Assembly (NCBI GenBank): GCA_913048115.1
Contig: CAJWVI010000008.1
Coordinates: 1 to 57,609, forward strand
DNA length: 57,609 nt
Reading direction: 5' to 3'
From: an uncultured Flavobacteriaceae bacterium
GTDB lineage: Bacteria; Bacteroidota; Bacteroidia; Flavobacteriales; Flavobacteriaceae
Shown here: piece by piece, positions 26,871 to 35,363 of the stretch
How positions within the stretch are numbered: position 1 is the stretch's first letter
How the letters are laid out: the number at the start of each line of letters is the position of its first letter
Position numbers and translations under genes: made by a program
Notes under the pieces: model-generated
Seen by the model: only the letters and a program-made list of their open reading frames with translations
What the model was told of the DNA's origin: nothing
Database searches by the model: none

Positions 26871-27371
26871 TTAAAATTTTAACAATCCTTTAGGATTTTC
26901 TTTATCCAAGACAAGACTGCGTCTTACCTCTGGAGTTTTAACATGAATAATGTTTTGTTGGTCTTGATATGCGTCAAACAAAATTGTATTCTCGATTTCT
27001 ATAGATATTAAAGAAGGAATATTTGTTATTTCTAAGTATAATTTAACCCGATCAATATCGTATTGTAGCCCAATATAATCGTAATTAACTTTTGTGCCAT
27101 TTACAAAAACCACAAACTTCTTGAACACGTATTCTCGCAAGAGTAATACATCCTCTTTCGTTTCTTTTTCAGAATCAAGGTGCACGGGTTTTAAAGAGCG
27201 CTTAGTTAATGTTTGTTCTATATCATCTGTAAATATTTCTGTAATTATCTGAAGTGATTGCTCTTGAGCAACATATTCAATTCTTGTAGTAGTCACATAA
27301 AATTTATGAATCGTTGCTGCCATAAGTATCGGGACAACTACAATTAAAAAAATTATCTTTAAATATTTCAT
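26871..27371 (-). CDS. DUF6702-family exported protein
   Basis: The 166-aa protein has an N-terminal hydrophobic segment (about 4-20) ending in AATIHKFYVTTTRIEY, then a mixed beta-rich body with IITEIFTDDIEQTL, FVNGTKVNYDYIGLQ and late RRSLVLDKENPKGLLKF. It matches the Bacteroidota DUF6702 family, whose function is unknown. It lies between a carboxypeptidase-regulatory-domain protein (9 nt upstream) and the M1 peptidase (64 nt downstream). This neighbourhood suggests a shared envelope task. Confidence 0.75.
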   Translation of the reverse strand: MKYLKIIFLIVVVPILMAATIHKFYVTTTRIEYVAQEQSLQIITEIFTDDIEQTLTKRSLKPVHLDSEKETKEDVLLLREYVFKKFVVFVNGTKVNYDYIGLQYDIDRVKLYLEITNIPSLISIEIENTILFDAYQDQQNIIHVKTPEVRRSLVLDKENPKGLLKF

Positions 27372-27380
27372 AAAGCAATA

Positions 27381-28160
27381 TTAATTATTTTTATTCATCA
27401 AATCTAATTGATACACATAGCCTGGAGATTTCTCTTTAAAAATTGTAAGGATTCCGTTAAAATTTTTGATTTTAAAATCTTTCTCGATATCTGAGGTCTC
27501 TATGCAAAGCATTATAAAATCATAGGTCCTGTTTTTTGGAATCCCGTAGGCATCAAGAAAAAAAGAGGCGGTGTAATACGTTAATATTTCTGTAGCAATG
27601 TAATCCTCAGAAAGCCATTTACGGACCTTTTTTAGATTTTTATAATACCCTGTAATGTGTTTATACAAAGCTTCAACATCTAAAGATAATGGAGTAATAG
27701 CCTGTCCAACCAAATTAGGAATCTTTTCCTCTGGCTCACCTTTAAAGCCTGGAATACCCACATCATCAAAGTTGAAATTTTTATTGGTGTTTATGGCCTC
27801 AACGTCTTTTAGCAAATCTCCTGAAAGTGTGTTCCCTATAAACACTTCGTCAAGCTCATTTAATAAAATAATAAGCGCTAGAGTAAGGTATTTCTGGGCA
27901 TACATTTGATCTGTAATCCGCACTTTTTTTGGAAAGTACTTTATCCCTGAAAAGACCAAGGTATCATAACGCTGCACCTCAATACGAAACTTTCCTTCTT
28001 CATCTGTAATAGCATTATACCTAGAGGTGGTATTTAACACATGAATGTTTTCAACCTCATCTGGGTTTGTAACCCTTCCTTCTAACAAAATAATTTGTGC
28101 AGACCCACAAAGGGAAAAACAAATAAATAGTAAGAAAAAAAGGCCTTTTATGGTATTCAT
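27381..28160 (-). CDS. Carboxypeptidase-regulatory-like domain protein, exported
   Basis: The 259-aa protein starts MNTIKGLFFLLFICFSLCGSAQ, a signal peptide. An immunoglobulin-like carboxypeptidase regulatory domain follows (about 25-95: LLEGRVTNPDEVENIHV, ITDEEGKFRIEV, LVFSGI), then an alpha-helical region without recognised motifs. An in-frame ATG five codons earlier is also possible. TATATTTG on the minus strand (28186-28193) is a good -7 box just upstream. It heads the trio with DUF6702 and the M1 peptidase. Confidence 0.75.
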   Translation of the reverse strand: MNTIKGLFFLLFICFSLCGSAQIILLEGRVTNPDEVENIHVLNTTSRYNAITDEEGKFRIEVQRYDTLVFSGIKYFPKKVRITDQMYAQKYLTLALIILLNELDEVFIGNTLSGDLLKDVEAINTNKNFNFDDVGIPGFKGEPEEKIPNLVGQAITPLSLDVEALYKHITGYYKNLKKVRKWLSEDYIATEILTYYTASFFLDAYGIPKNRTYDFIMLCIETSDIEKDFKIKNFNGILTIFKEKSPGYVYQLDLMNKNN

Positions 28161-28185
28161 TTTCTGAGAAATCATAAACTCGCGC

Positions 28186-28193
28186 CAAATATA
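28186..28193 (-). promoter_or_regulatory. -7 promoter box for the regulatory-domain/DUF6702 pair
   Basis: CAAATATA reads TATATTTG on the minus strand, 25 nt before the chosen start at 28160. No matching -33 TTTG is apparent. Confidence 0.45.
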
Positions 28194-28317
28194 TAATTTA
28201 ATATCATATTTTGGTTTATAGCTTTATACAAATAGTTTTTTTATCATTGGTTTGAGCAATCAATGAAACTAAAAGATACGAACACATTGCCTACCTTTAC
28301 TTTTAAATATAATACGA

Positions 28318-29019
28318 ATGAAAAACATAATTATTGCAAGTACCTCTACCCTTTATGGAGGCCGCTACTTAGATTATCTAGAACAAACCCTTAAAGAGCT
28401 CTTTAAGGATGCTTCAGAAATTTTATTCATTCCTTATGCTAGACCTGGTGGAATTAGCCATGATACATACACACAAATTGCCGCAAAAGCCTTTAAAAAT
28501 ATTGGAAAAGAACTACGTGGTATTCACACCTTTAAAAACCCGGCAAAGGCCATAGAAAAGGCACAAGGTATATTTACAGGAGGCGGAAACACTTTTTTAC
28601 TAGTACAGCAACTATATGCTCAAGAGATACTAGCCCCTATGCGTCAAGTAATTCTTGACGGAACCCCCTATCTAGGCACTAGTGCTGGAAGCAATATTTG
28701 CGGTGTTACCATGCAAAACACCAATGATATGCCTATAACCTACCCACCATCTTTCAAAACAATGGGCGTGATTCCATTTAATATCAATGCACATTATCTG
28801 GACCCAGACCCTGGGGGAAAACATATGGGTGAATCTAGAGAAACAAGAATTAAAGAATTTCACACAAAAAGCACAATACCAGTAGTAGCCTTGCGAGAAG
28901 GAAGTTGGTTAAAAATTCAGGGGGAATCCATACAATTAAAAGGAAAGCATAGTGCCCGAATATTCAAACAAGAAAAGGAAGCTTTTGAACTAGAAACTGA
29001 GGCCTTACTCCTATTTTAA
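28318..29019 (+). CDS. pepE: Dipeptidase E (alpha-aspartyl dipeptidase, S51)
   Basis: The cytoplasmic serine peptidase cleaves Asp-X dipeptides. The 233-aa length fits. Ser122 in the nucleophile elbow GTSAGSN, His159 in INAHY and FTGGGNTF (86-93) match the Salmonella PepE active site. TACCTTTA at 28292-28299 is a near-consensus -7 box 18 nt before the ATG. It stands alone, divergent from the peptidase-linked trio at 24.5-28.2 kb. Confidence 0.92.
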   Translation: MKNIIIASTSTLYGGRYLDYLEQTLKELFKDASEILFIPYARPGGISHDTYTQIAAKAFKNIGKELRGIHTFKNPAKAIEKAQGIFTGGGNTFLLVQQLYAQEILAPMRQVILDGTPYLGTSAGSNICGVTMQNTNDMPITYPPSFKTMGVIPFNINAHYLDPDPGGKHMGESRETRIKEFHTKSTIPVVALREGSWLKIQGESIQLKGKHSARIFKQEKEAFELETEALLLF

Positions 29020-29103
29020 CACCTAAACCACAGACCTATACTTCGGGTACTCTTGGTGCTAGAATTCTATCATTTTACCAGCAAAGATATTTGTCAATAA
29101 AAT

Positions 29104-29120
29104 GGTATTTTTAAAATACC
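29104..29120. repeat. Perfect palindrome upstream of the M15 peptidase gene
   Basis: GGTATTTTTAAAATACC is an 8-bp inverted repeat around a single T. It lies 22 nt before the M15 start and includes a TATTTTTA near-promoter sequence. It could be an operator or a weak hairpin; there is no T tract for a terminator. Confidence 0.4.
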
Positions 29121-29142
29121 TAACAAGATGTACATATAAAAG

Positions 29143-29886
29143 ATGAAACGAAAAGACTTTTTACAATTAACAGGAATTTGCGGTCTTGGCTTGATCACTT
29201 TTTCTCAGCTATCATTTACATCATTGCAAGCAAGCTATACCAGAGAGCAGCTAATAGGGAAAGGAAACCCTAAAATTACTGGAAACACTTACACAAGCAA
29301 GATGCATGTAAAAGCAAAACGTGCTTTTTTGGACATGAAAGCAGCAGCTGCGAAGGATAATATAAATATTGAAATTGTATCTGCCTACCGAAGTTTTGAG
29401 CGTCAAAAAGAAATTTTTGAAAGAAAGTATCTTCGCTTTACCAAACAAGGACTCTCACCAAAGGACGCTATCTCAAAAATCATTGAATACTCTACCATTC
29501 CAGGAACCTCTAGACACCATTGGGGAACCGACATTGACATCATTCAAACAAATACTGGCCCAAGACCTGCCAGTGTTTTACAGGAAAAACATTTTTATGG
29601 CAATGGTCAATTTTGCGACATGAAAGTTTGGCTTACACTCCACGCAAGCTCATTTGGGTTTTATGAGGTCTACACTAACCATGCGCAGCGAAAAGGATTT
29701 TCTCATGAGCCTTGGCATTTTAGCTATGCACCTGTTTCCAAACCAATGCTAGAGGCCTATAGAAAGCTGGATATTAAAAATATCTTACAAGAAGAAAACA
29801 TCATTGGAAGCGCCTACTTTACGGATACCTTTATCGCTAAATATCAAAAAGAAAATATTTTAGACATCAATCCAGATTTGCTTTAG
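29143..29886 (+). CDS. M15-family D,D-carboxypeptidase-like metallopeptidase
   Basis: The 247-aa exported protein has the M15B (VanY-type) zinc motifs SRHHWGTDID (His125, Asp132) and HEPWHF (Glu189, His192), plus VSAYRSFERQKEIF, which precedes the zinc site in this family. The N terminus MKRKDFLQLTGICGLGLITF resembles a Tat signal but has Arg-Lys in place of the twin arginine, so the export route is uncertain. The likely role is trimming of peptidoglycan stem peptides. Confidence 0.88.
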   Translation: MKRKDFLQLTGICGLGLITFSQLSFTSLQASYTREQLIGKGNPKITGNTYTSKMHVKAKRAFLDMKAAAAKDNINIEIVSAYRSFERQKEIFERKYLRFTKQGLSPKDAISKIIEYSTIPGTSRHHWGTDIDIIQTNTGPRPASVLQEKHFYGNGQFCDMKVWLTLHASSFGFYEVYTNHAQRKGFSHEPWHFSYAPVSKPMLEAYRKLDIKNILQEENIIGSAYFTDTFIAKYQKENILDINPDLL

Positions 29887-29922
29887 CAGCTTTAAATAGG
29901 CCTGCAAAACAAAGAAACTGCC

Positions 29923-29930
29923 TATCTTTA
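29923..29930 (+). promoter_or_regulatory. -7 promoter box of gpmI
   Basis: TATCTTTA differs from TAnnTTTG in the last base and ends 4 nt before the gpmI ATG, giving another very short or absent leader. Confidence 0.4.
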
Positions 29931-29934
29931 CACT

Positions 29935-31449
29935 ATGAACAAAAAAGCATTACTACTCATTCTAGATGGCTGGGGAAACACACAAGATCCTAGTGTATCT
30001 GCACCAGCACAAGCAGACACACCGTTTATGGATAGTGCGTTTAAAAAATATGCACATGCTAACCTATTAACCCATGGAGCTCATGTTGGCTTACCAGATG
30101 GACAAATGGGAAATAGCGAAGTAGGACACATGAATCTGGGCGCTGGTCGAATTGTATATCAGGATTTGGCTAAAATAAATTTAGCCGTAGCTCAAGATAC
30201 CCTTAAAAATGAAAAGGTATTAAAAGAAGCTTTTCAATATGCCAAAACCAATCATAAAAATGTTCATTTTTTAGGACTTGTTTCTGATGGTGGTGTACAT
30301 TCACACCTAGATCATATTAAAGGACTCCTTACTGCTGCGGCTGGTGAAAAATTAGAAAATGTATTTGTGCACGCCTTTACAGATGGGCGTGATGTAGATC
30401 CAAAATCAGGCATAAAACACCTCGAAAATTTGCAAGCACATATGCAAAAAACTACAGGAAGCATTGCAAGTGTTATTGGTCGTTATTTTGCTATGGATCG
30501 AGACACGCGATGGGAACGCGTAAAAAAAGCCTATGATTTGTTGTGCCATGGAAAAGCAACTCCCACTTCGGATGTTTTAGAAAGCATTAAGAAAAGTTAT
30601 ACTGCTGGAATTACAGATGAGTTTTTAGAGCCTCTTATCGTCACTAAAAATGACAGCCCGATTGCTACTATCGCTGAAGATGATGTGGTGATTTTCTTTA
30701 ATTTTAGAACAGACAGAGGTAGGCAACTTACAGATGCATTAACCCAGCGTGATTTTAAAGCCTTTGGCATGAAAAAGCTACCATTATACTTTGTAACCCT
30801 TACAAACTATGATGCCTCTTTTAAAGGTATTAGCGTGGTCTATAACAAAGAGAATATCACCCAGACTCTTGGAGAGGTATTAGAACAAAACAACAAAACT
30901 CAAATACGCATTGCTGAAACAGAAAAATACCCACATGTAACCTTCTTTTTTAATGGTGGTAGAGAAGCGCCTTTTACTGGCGAAAAAAGAATTTTATGCC
31001 CCTCACCAAAGGTAGCTACCTATGATTTGCAACCAGAAATGAGCGCTTTTGAAATTAGAGATAAAATTATTAAAGAAATTGAATGTGAAACAGCAGATTT
31101 TATATGCCTTAACTTTGCTAATCCAGACATGGTTGGCCATACCGGTATTTTAAATGCAGCTATTAAAGCCTGTGAAGTAGTAGATAGTTGTGCCAAGCAA
31201 ATTACAGAAGCTGCCCTAATACATGGCTATACCACTATTATTATAGCTGATCATGGTAACAGTGAAACTATGAGCAATCCAGATGGATCACCCAATACTG
31301 CACATACTATAAATCCTGTACCGCTTATTGTAGTAGACCCAGATATTAAACATGTAAAAGACGGGGTTCTAGGAGATATCGCTCCAACCATACTTCATAT
31401 TATGGGTGTTATTCAGCCCGAAGAAATGACTCAAAAATCATTAGTTTAA
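29935..31449 (+). CDS. gpmI: 2,3-bisphosphoglycerate-independent phosphoglycerate mutase
   Basis: Interconverts 3- and 2-phosphoglycerate using two manganese ions. The 504-aa length is right for the family. LLILDGWG (Asp11) and MGNSEVGHMNLGAGR with the phospho-acceptor Ser61 are at the N terminus. The linker domain has GLVSDGGVHSHLDH, DGRDVDPKSG and GRYFAMDRDTRW, and the C-terminal metal site has NFANPDMVGHTG and IIADHGNSE. A lipoprotein gene follows after 14 nt. Confidence 0.96.
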   Translation: MNKKALLLILDGWGNTQDPSVSAPAQADTPFMDSAFKKYAHANLLTHGAHVGLPDGQMGNSEVGHMNLGAGRIVYQDLAKINLAVAQDTLKNEKVLKEAFQYAKTNHKNVHFLGLVSDGGVHSHLDHIKGLLTAAAGEKLENVFVHAFTDGRDVDPKSGIKHLENLQAHMQKTTGSIASVIGRYFAMDRDTRWERVKKAYDLLCHGKATPTSDVLESIKKSYTAGITDEFLEPLIVTKNDSPIATIAEDDVVIFFNFRTDRGRQLTDALTQRDFKAFGMKKLPLYFVTLTNYDASFKGISVVYNKENITQTLGEVLEQNNKTQIRIAETEKYPHVTFFFNGGREAPFTGEKRILCPSPKVATYDLQPEMSAFEIRDKIIKEIECETADFICLNFANPDMVGHTGILNAAIKACEVVDSCAKQITEAALIHGYTTIIIADHGNSETMSNPDGSPNTAHTINPVPLIVVDPDIKHVKDGVLGDIAPTILHIMGVIQPEEMTQKSLV

Positions 31450-31463
31450 AACAATTATTAAAG

Positions 31464-32069
31464 ATGAAATATTTCTACACAAAAACAATACTAATAGTAC
31501 TTCTTTGTATCTGCGTTATGTCGTGTAAAAACACAACAAATGAGACAGATCAGCAAACAGTGAAAGACAAAATAGAGGAAATTCAAGAAAGCGGAAAGCT
31601 TATTGATGATCCAGAAAATGAAGGAGAAAAAATGTTATTAGGCAGGGTTAGCCTTACTGACTTCAAAAATGACAGCCTATTTCCTTGGATGTCTGAAAAT
31701 TATCAAATCTACAAGCCAGATACAACCATTTCTCTAGCAATTAAACACCGCCTTGACGGAATACGTATTAAAGCTTTTATGGGTACCTGGTGTGAAGATA
31801 GTCAACGGGAAGTGCCCCATTTTTATAAAATATTAAACACCGCTGGAGTGTTGCACAATAGCATAGAAATGGTTGCAATGTCTCATGACAAAGACACACC
31901 ACAAGGCTATGAAAAAGATTTAAATATAGCATATGTACCTACCTTTATTTTCTACAAAGAAGGAATAGAAATAGGTCGTTTTGTTGAGTACGCTCAAGGA
32001 GCTTCTTTAGAAGAAGATATACTTACCATTATAAAAGGAGAATTATACACTCCGTCTTACACACAATAA
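31464..32069 (+). CDS. Thioredoxin-fold lipoprotein
   Basis: The 201-aa protein has a lipoprotein signal with the lipobox VMSC (Cys21) and a charged linker. A thioredoxin-like domain follows (about 95-190) with FMGTWCEDSQREVPHF and cis-Pro YVPTF. The active site is WCEDS: Cys110 is kept, but the second cysteine is Ser113. It may therefore act as a monothiol or peroxiredoxin-like reductant, or only bind. It lies 14 nt after gpmI, and a decayed gene and map follow. Confidence 0.8.
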   Translation: MKYFYTKTILIVLLCICVMSCKNTTNETDQQTVKDKIEEIQESGKLIDDPENEGEKMLLGRVSLTDFKNDSLFPWMSENYQIYKPDTTISLAIKHRLDGIRIKAFMGTWCEDSQREVPHFYKILNTAGVLHNSIEMVAMSHDKDTPQGYEKDLNIAYVPTFIFYKEGIEIGRFVEYAQGASLEEDILTIIKGELYTPSYTQ

Positions 32070-32120
32070 GATAGTGTAATGGCTATATTCTTTGTAATTT
32101 TACCAAATTAAACACTACTG

Positions 32121-32388
32121 ATGAAAGATACCCTGAATATTGCTATAGATTTTGACGGCAACACTATAGAGGAAAAGTATTAGATGAGGCAGTTGCATTT
32201 TACGCAGTAAACATGAGTTTTTCAGAAGAAGAATATGATTCTTCTTATAGCATAAAGATCAATACAGATGTTTTTATAGATGATAGAAATACTGGGGCAT
32301 GAAATATTGGGGAGAAATTTATCAAGAAATTATAGGGGATTTAGCCCCAGAAAAACTAACCAAGAAAAAACGTTGGTTTAACTTTTAA
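32121..32388 (+). pseudogene. Decayed HAD-type phosphatase (BT0820-like)
   Basis: The reading begins ATG at 32121 with NIAIDFDGNTIEE (the HAD DxD-type first motif region) and hits TAG after 20 codons. Shifting frame at the same place gives LDEAVAFYAVNMSFSEEEYD, then SIKINTDVFIDDRNTG, ending at TGA near 32301. A second shift gives MKYWGEIYQEI and a tail closing with KKKRWFNF and TAA at 32386-32388. This order matches a small Bacteroidota HAD hydrolase with its middle deleted (the region that normally reads like HxLILWTYRxG is gone) and two frameshifts. It sits where an intact gene would fit between the lipoprotein gene and map. Confidence 0.8.
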
Positions 32389-32396
32389 CAGGTACT

Positions 32397-33203
32397 ATGA
32401 TTATTACAAAGTCTAGAGAAGAAATAGCATTAATGAGGGAAGCTGCGTTAGTTGTCTCAAGAACATTAGGAATGTTGGCTAAAGAAGTAAAGGTAGGTGT
32501 AACTACCAATGCGCTAAACACCATGGCAGAAGCCTACATAAGAGAGCAAGACGCGGTTCCTGGATTCTTGGGCCTTTATGATTGCCCTTCTACACTTCTA
32601 ACAAGTGTAAATGAGGCCGTTGTTCATGGACTTCCAACAGACATCCCATTAAAAGAAGGTGATATTGTAAGCATCGATTGTGGCGCTATCAAACATGGCT
32701 TCTATGGAGATCATGCCTACACTTTTGAAATAGGTGAGGTAGCCCAAGAAACAAAAAAATTACTCCAAGTAACTAAAGAGTCTCTTTATATTGGCATGAA
32801 GGAATTAAAAATTGGAAATCGCGTGGGCGATGTTGGCTTTGCCATACAAAACTACTGCGAAAGCCATGGATATGGCGTTGTGAGAGAACTGGTAGGACAC
32901 GGTCTTGGTAAAACCATGCATGAAGATCCAGAAATGCCTAATTACGGCAGAAGGGGTCGTGGTAAAAAATTCATAGAGGGTATGACTGTTGCTATTGAGC
33001 CAATGATTAATCTTGGTACACGCCGTATTACACAGCTCAAAGATGGCTGGACTATCGTGACGCAAGATGGAAAACCCAGCGCCCACTTTGAGCATAATAT
33101 TGCTATTGTTGATGGGCAGCCAGAACTGTTATCTACTTTCGATTTTGTCTATGAAGCATTAGGAATTAAAAGCACCGAAGAAGACCCTTTTAGAAAAAAA
33201 TAA
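32397..33203 (+). CDS. map: Methionine aminopeptidase, type I
   Basis: Removes the N-terminal Met from nascent proteins, using two metals. The 268-aa protein has the ligands Asp94 (SIDCG), Asp105 (YGDHAYTF), a His in LVGHGLGKTMHEDP, and Glu residues in VAIEPM and AHFEHNIAIVDG. An unusual segment NYGRRGRGKKFIEGM lies before the last metal site, as in other Bacteroidota MetAPs. The start is 8 nt after the end of the pseudogene. It converges on the E1 gene. Confidence 0.95.
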   Translation: MIITKSREEIALMREAALVVSRTLGMLAKEVKVGVTTNALNTMAEAYIREQDAVPGFLGLYDCPSTLLTSVNEAVVHGLPTDIPLKEGDIVSIDCGAIKHGFYGDHAYTFEIGEVAQETKKLLQVTKESLYIGMKELKIGNRVGDVGFAIQNYCESHGYGVVRELVGHGLGKTMHEDPEMPNYGRRGRGKKFIEGMTVAIEPMINLGTRRITQLKDGWTIVTQDGKPSAHFEHNIAIVDGQPELLSTFDFVYEALGIKSTEEDPFRKK

Positions 33204-33231
33204 GCTGAGTTATATCTCTAACGCAAAAGGG

Positions 33232-35289
33232 CTAGTAATTTAAAATATCAATTATTTTTGTTTTTACTTTTTCAGTAGAAGGAATCATGGTTTGTTCTAG
33301 TACTGAGTTTAATGGTATTGCTGGCATATTCTCAGAACCTATAATCATCACTGGAGCATCCAATGACTGGAAGCATTCTTCCTGAATACGCCCCTGCAAA
33401 GCTCTACTAAAACTGTTTTCGCTAGGCTCCTCGGTAACCACCAGACACTTACCACATTTTCTTACAGAAGTAAATACAGTGTCATAATCTAGAGGATGTA
33501 AGGTGCGCAGGTCTACAATTTCTACAACATCTTGAAGGCCAAGTTCTGCGGTAGCGTTTATAGCCCAGTGCACGCCCATACCGTAGGTGATGATAGACAA
33601 TGTCTCATCTTCTTGCTTCTTCCAGATTTCTTGTAAGACCCATGCCTTCCCAAAGGGAAGCATATAATCTGCGCTAGGTTCTACACTAGTAGCACCTTTG
33701 GTTCCTGGCACTTTAGACCAATATAGCCCCTTGTGTTCAAAAATAACTACTGGATTAGGATCATAATAAGCAGCTTTTAAAAGTCCTTTTAAATCTGCTC
33801 CATTACTAGGGTAAGCAATTTTCAATCCTCTTATATTACTTACTACACTTTCCATAGAAGAAGAATGATACGGCCCACCACTTCCATAGGCGCCAATAGG
33901 TACGCGCAAAATCATAGATACAGGCCATTTACCGTTTGAAAGATAGCAACTTCGAGACACCTCTGTAAATAATTGATTTAGTCCAGGCCAGATATAATCT
34001 GCAAACTGCACCTCAACAATAGGTTTTAAACCTACCGCACTCATACCCACTGTAGAACCCACAATAAAAGCTTCTTGAATAGGAGTATTAAACACTCTGT
34101 TGTCTCCAAATTTTTGCGCCAAGGTTGCTGCTTCTCTAAACACACCTCCAAGGCGACCTCCAACATCTTGACCATATAACAAGCATTCTGGATGTTTTGC
34201 CATAAGCTCTTCAATAGCAAATAAAGCGCAATCTACCATTACTACTTTTTCTGCACCTTTTGGAGTGCGCTCCCCTACTTCTTGCGTTACAGGAGTGGGT
34301 GCAAAATCATGTGTAAATAAATCTGCTGGTGAGGGATCTTCTGCTTTTAGCGCACGGGCAAGCCCTTGTTTTATTTCGGCTTCAATTTTAAATTCTATCT
34401 CTTTTATCTCTTGTTTAGAAACACCCTGATCTAAAAGTGTTTTTAGCATTTTAGGATATGGATCTCTAGACCTTGCCTCCTCTAAGTCATCTCTATAAAA
34501 CTCCATACGCACACCAGAGGTGTGGTGATTTAACAAAGGAACTTTGGCATGTATCAAAAATGGTCGGCGCTGGGTTCTAATTTTATCAAGTACTTCCTTA
34601 ATAGTATTGTAACTTTCTTCAAAATCTGTCCCGTCAATAGAGATGGCCTCTAGACCATGAAATCCTGCAGCATATTGGGCAGCATCTTGAGCTCTAGTTT
34701 CTGCAGCATTAGCAGAAATGTCCCAGCCATTATCTTGTACCAAATACAAAATAGGCAGCTGTTTTAAAGCAGCCATTTGAAAGGCTTCTGCAATTTCCCC
34801 CTCTGTTACACTTGCATCACCTAAAGAACATACTACCACAGGTGCTTCTCCCTCTAAATGAGCAGAAAGCTTCTCGGCCTCTTGATACCAAAACCCCATT
34901 GCCACCCCTGTGGCTGGAATGGCCTGCATTCCTGTAGCACTACTTTGGTGAGGTATTTTTGGCTTGTCATCATCTCTCAAACTAGGGTGGCAATAATAGG
35001 TGCGCCCTGCAGAAAACGGATCGTCTTTTTTAGCCAACACCTGTAACATTAACTCATAAGGAGTCATACCTATGGCCAATAACATCGCATCATCACGATA
35101 GTATGGAAACATATAATCTTGAGACTTTAATTGCATTCCAAGAGCTGTTTGTATTACTTCATGACCACGAGAAGTAGCATGCACATACTTAGAAACAACT
35201 TTAAAGTTTTCTTCATAAACCTGGGTCATTGTTTTTGCAGTGACTAGGTTTTTAAAGGCTTGTAAGATTAATTCTTTTGTTATTTTCAT
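33232..35289 (-). CDS. 2-oxoacid dehydrogenase E1, alpha and beta fused
   Basis: The thiamine-diphosphate enzyme decarboxylates a 2-oxoacid and passes the acyl group to the E2 lipoyl arm. The 685-aa chain joins an alpha part (1 to about 340, TPP motif GDASVTEGE to QDNGW, Gly157 to Asn187) to a beta part (about 345-685, LLYGQDVGGRLGGVFREA, NTPIQEAFIVGSTVGM, RVPIGAYGSGGPYHSSS). Single-chain E1 of this kind is common in Bacteroidota, often annotated as branched-chain type. Substrate choice (branched-chain versus pyruvate) cannot be decided here. It lies 74 nt downstream of the E2 gene. Confidence 0.92.
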   Translation of the reverse strand: MKITKELILQAFKNLVTAKTMTQVYEENFKVVSKYVHATSRGHEVIQTALGMQLKSQDYMFPYYRDDAMLLAIGMTPYELMLQVLAKKDDPFSAGRTYYCHPSLRDDDKPKIPHQSSATGMQAIPATGVAMGFWYQEAEKLSAHLEGEAPVVVCSLGDASVTEGEIAEAFQMAALKQLPILYLVQDNGWDISANAAETRAQDAAQYAAGFHGLEAISIDGTDFEESYNTIKEVLDKIRTQRRPFLIHAKVPLLNHHTSGVRMEFYRDDLEEARSRDPYPKMLKTLLDQGVSKQEIKEIEFKIEAEIKQGLARALKAEDPSPADLFTHDFAPTPVTQEVGERTPKGAEKVVMVDCALFAIEELMAKHPECLLYGQDVGGRLGGVFREAATLAQKFGDNRVFNTPIQEAFIVGSTVGMSAVGLKPIVEVQFADYIWPGLNQLFTEVSRSCYLSNGKWPVSMILRVPIGAYGSGGPYHSSSMESVVSNIRGLKIAYPSNGADLKGLLKAAYYDPNPVVIFEHKGLYWSKVPGTKGATSVEPSADYMLPFGKAWVLQEIWKKQEDETLSIITYGMGVHWAINATAELGLQDVVEIVDLRTLHPLDYDTVFTSVRKCGKCLVVTEEPSENSFSRALQGRIQEECFQSLDAPVMIIGSENMPAIPLNSVLEQTMIPSTEKVKTKIIDILNY

Positions 35290-35363
35290 ATTTTAAGGCA
35301 ATGTAAATTTACTTCGCATTTGTTTAATCATTTAAATACTTAAACTGCGCGGGACCCAAAAAA

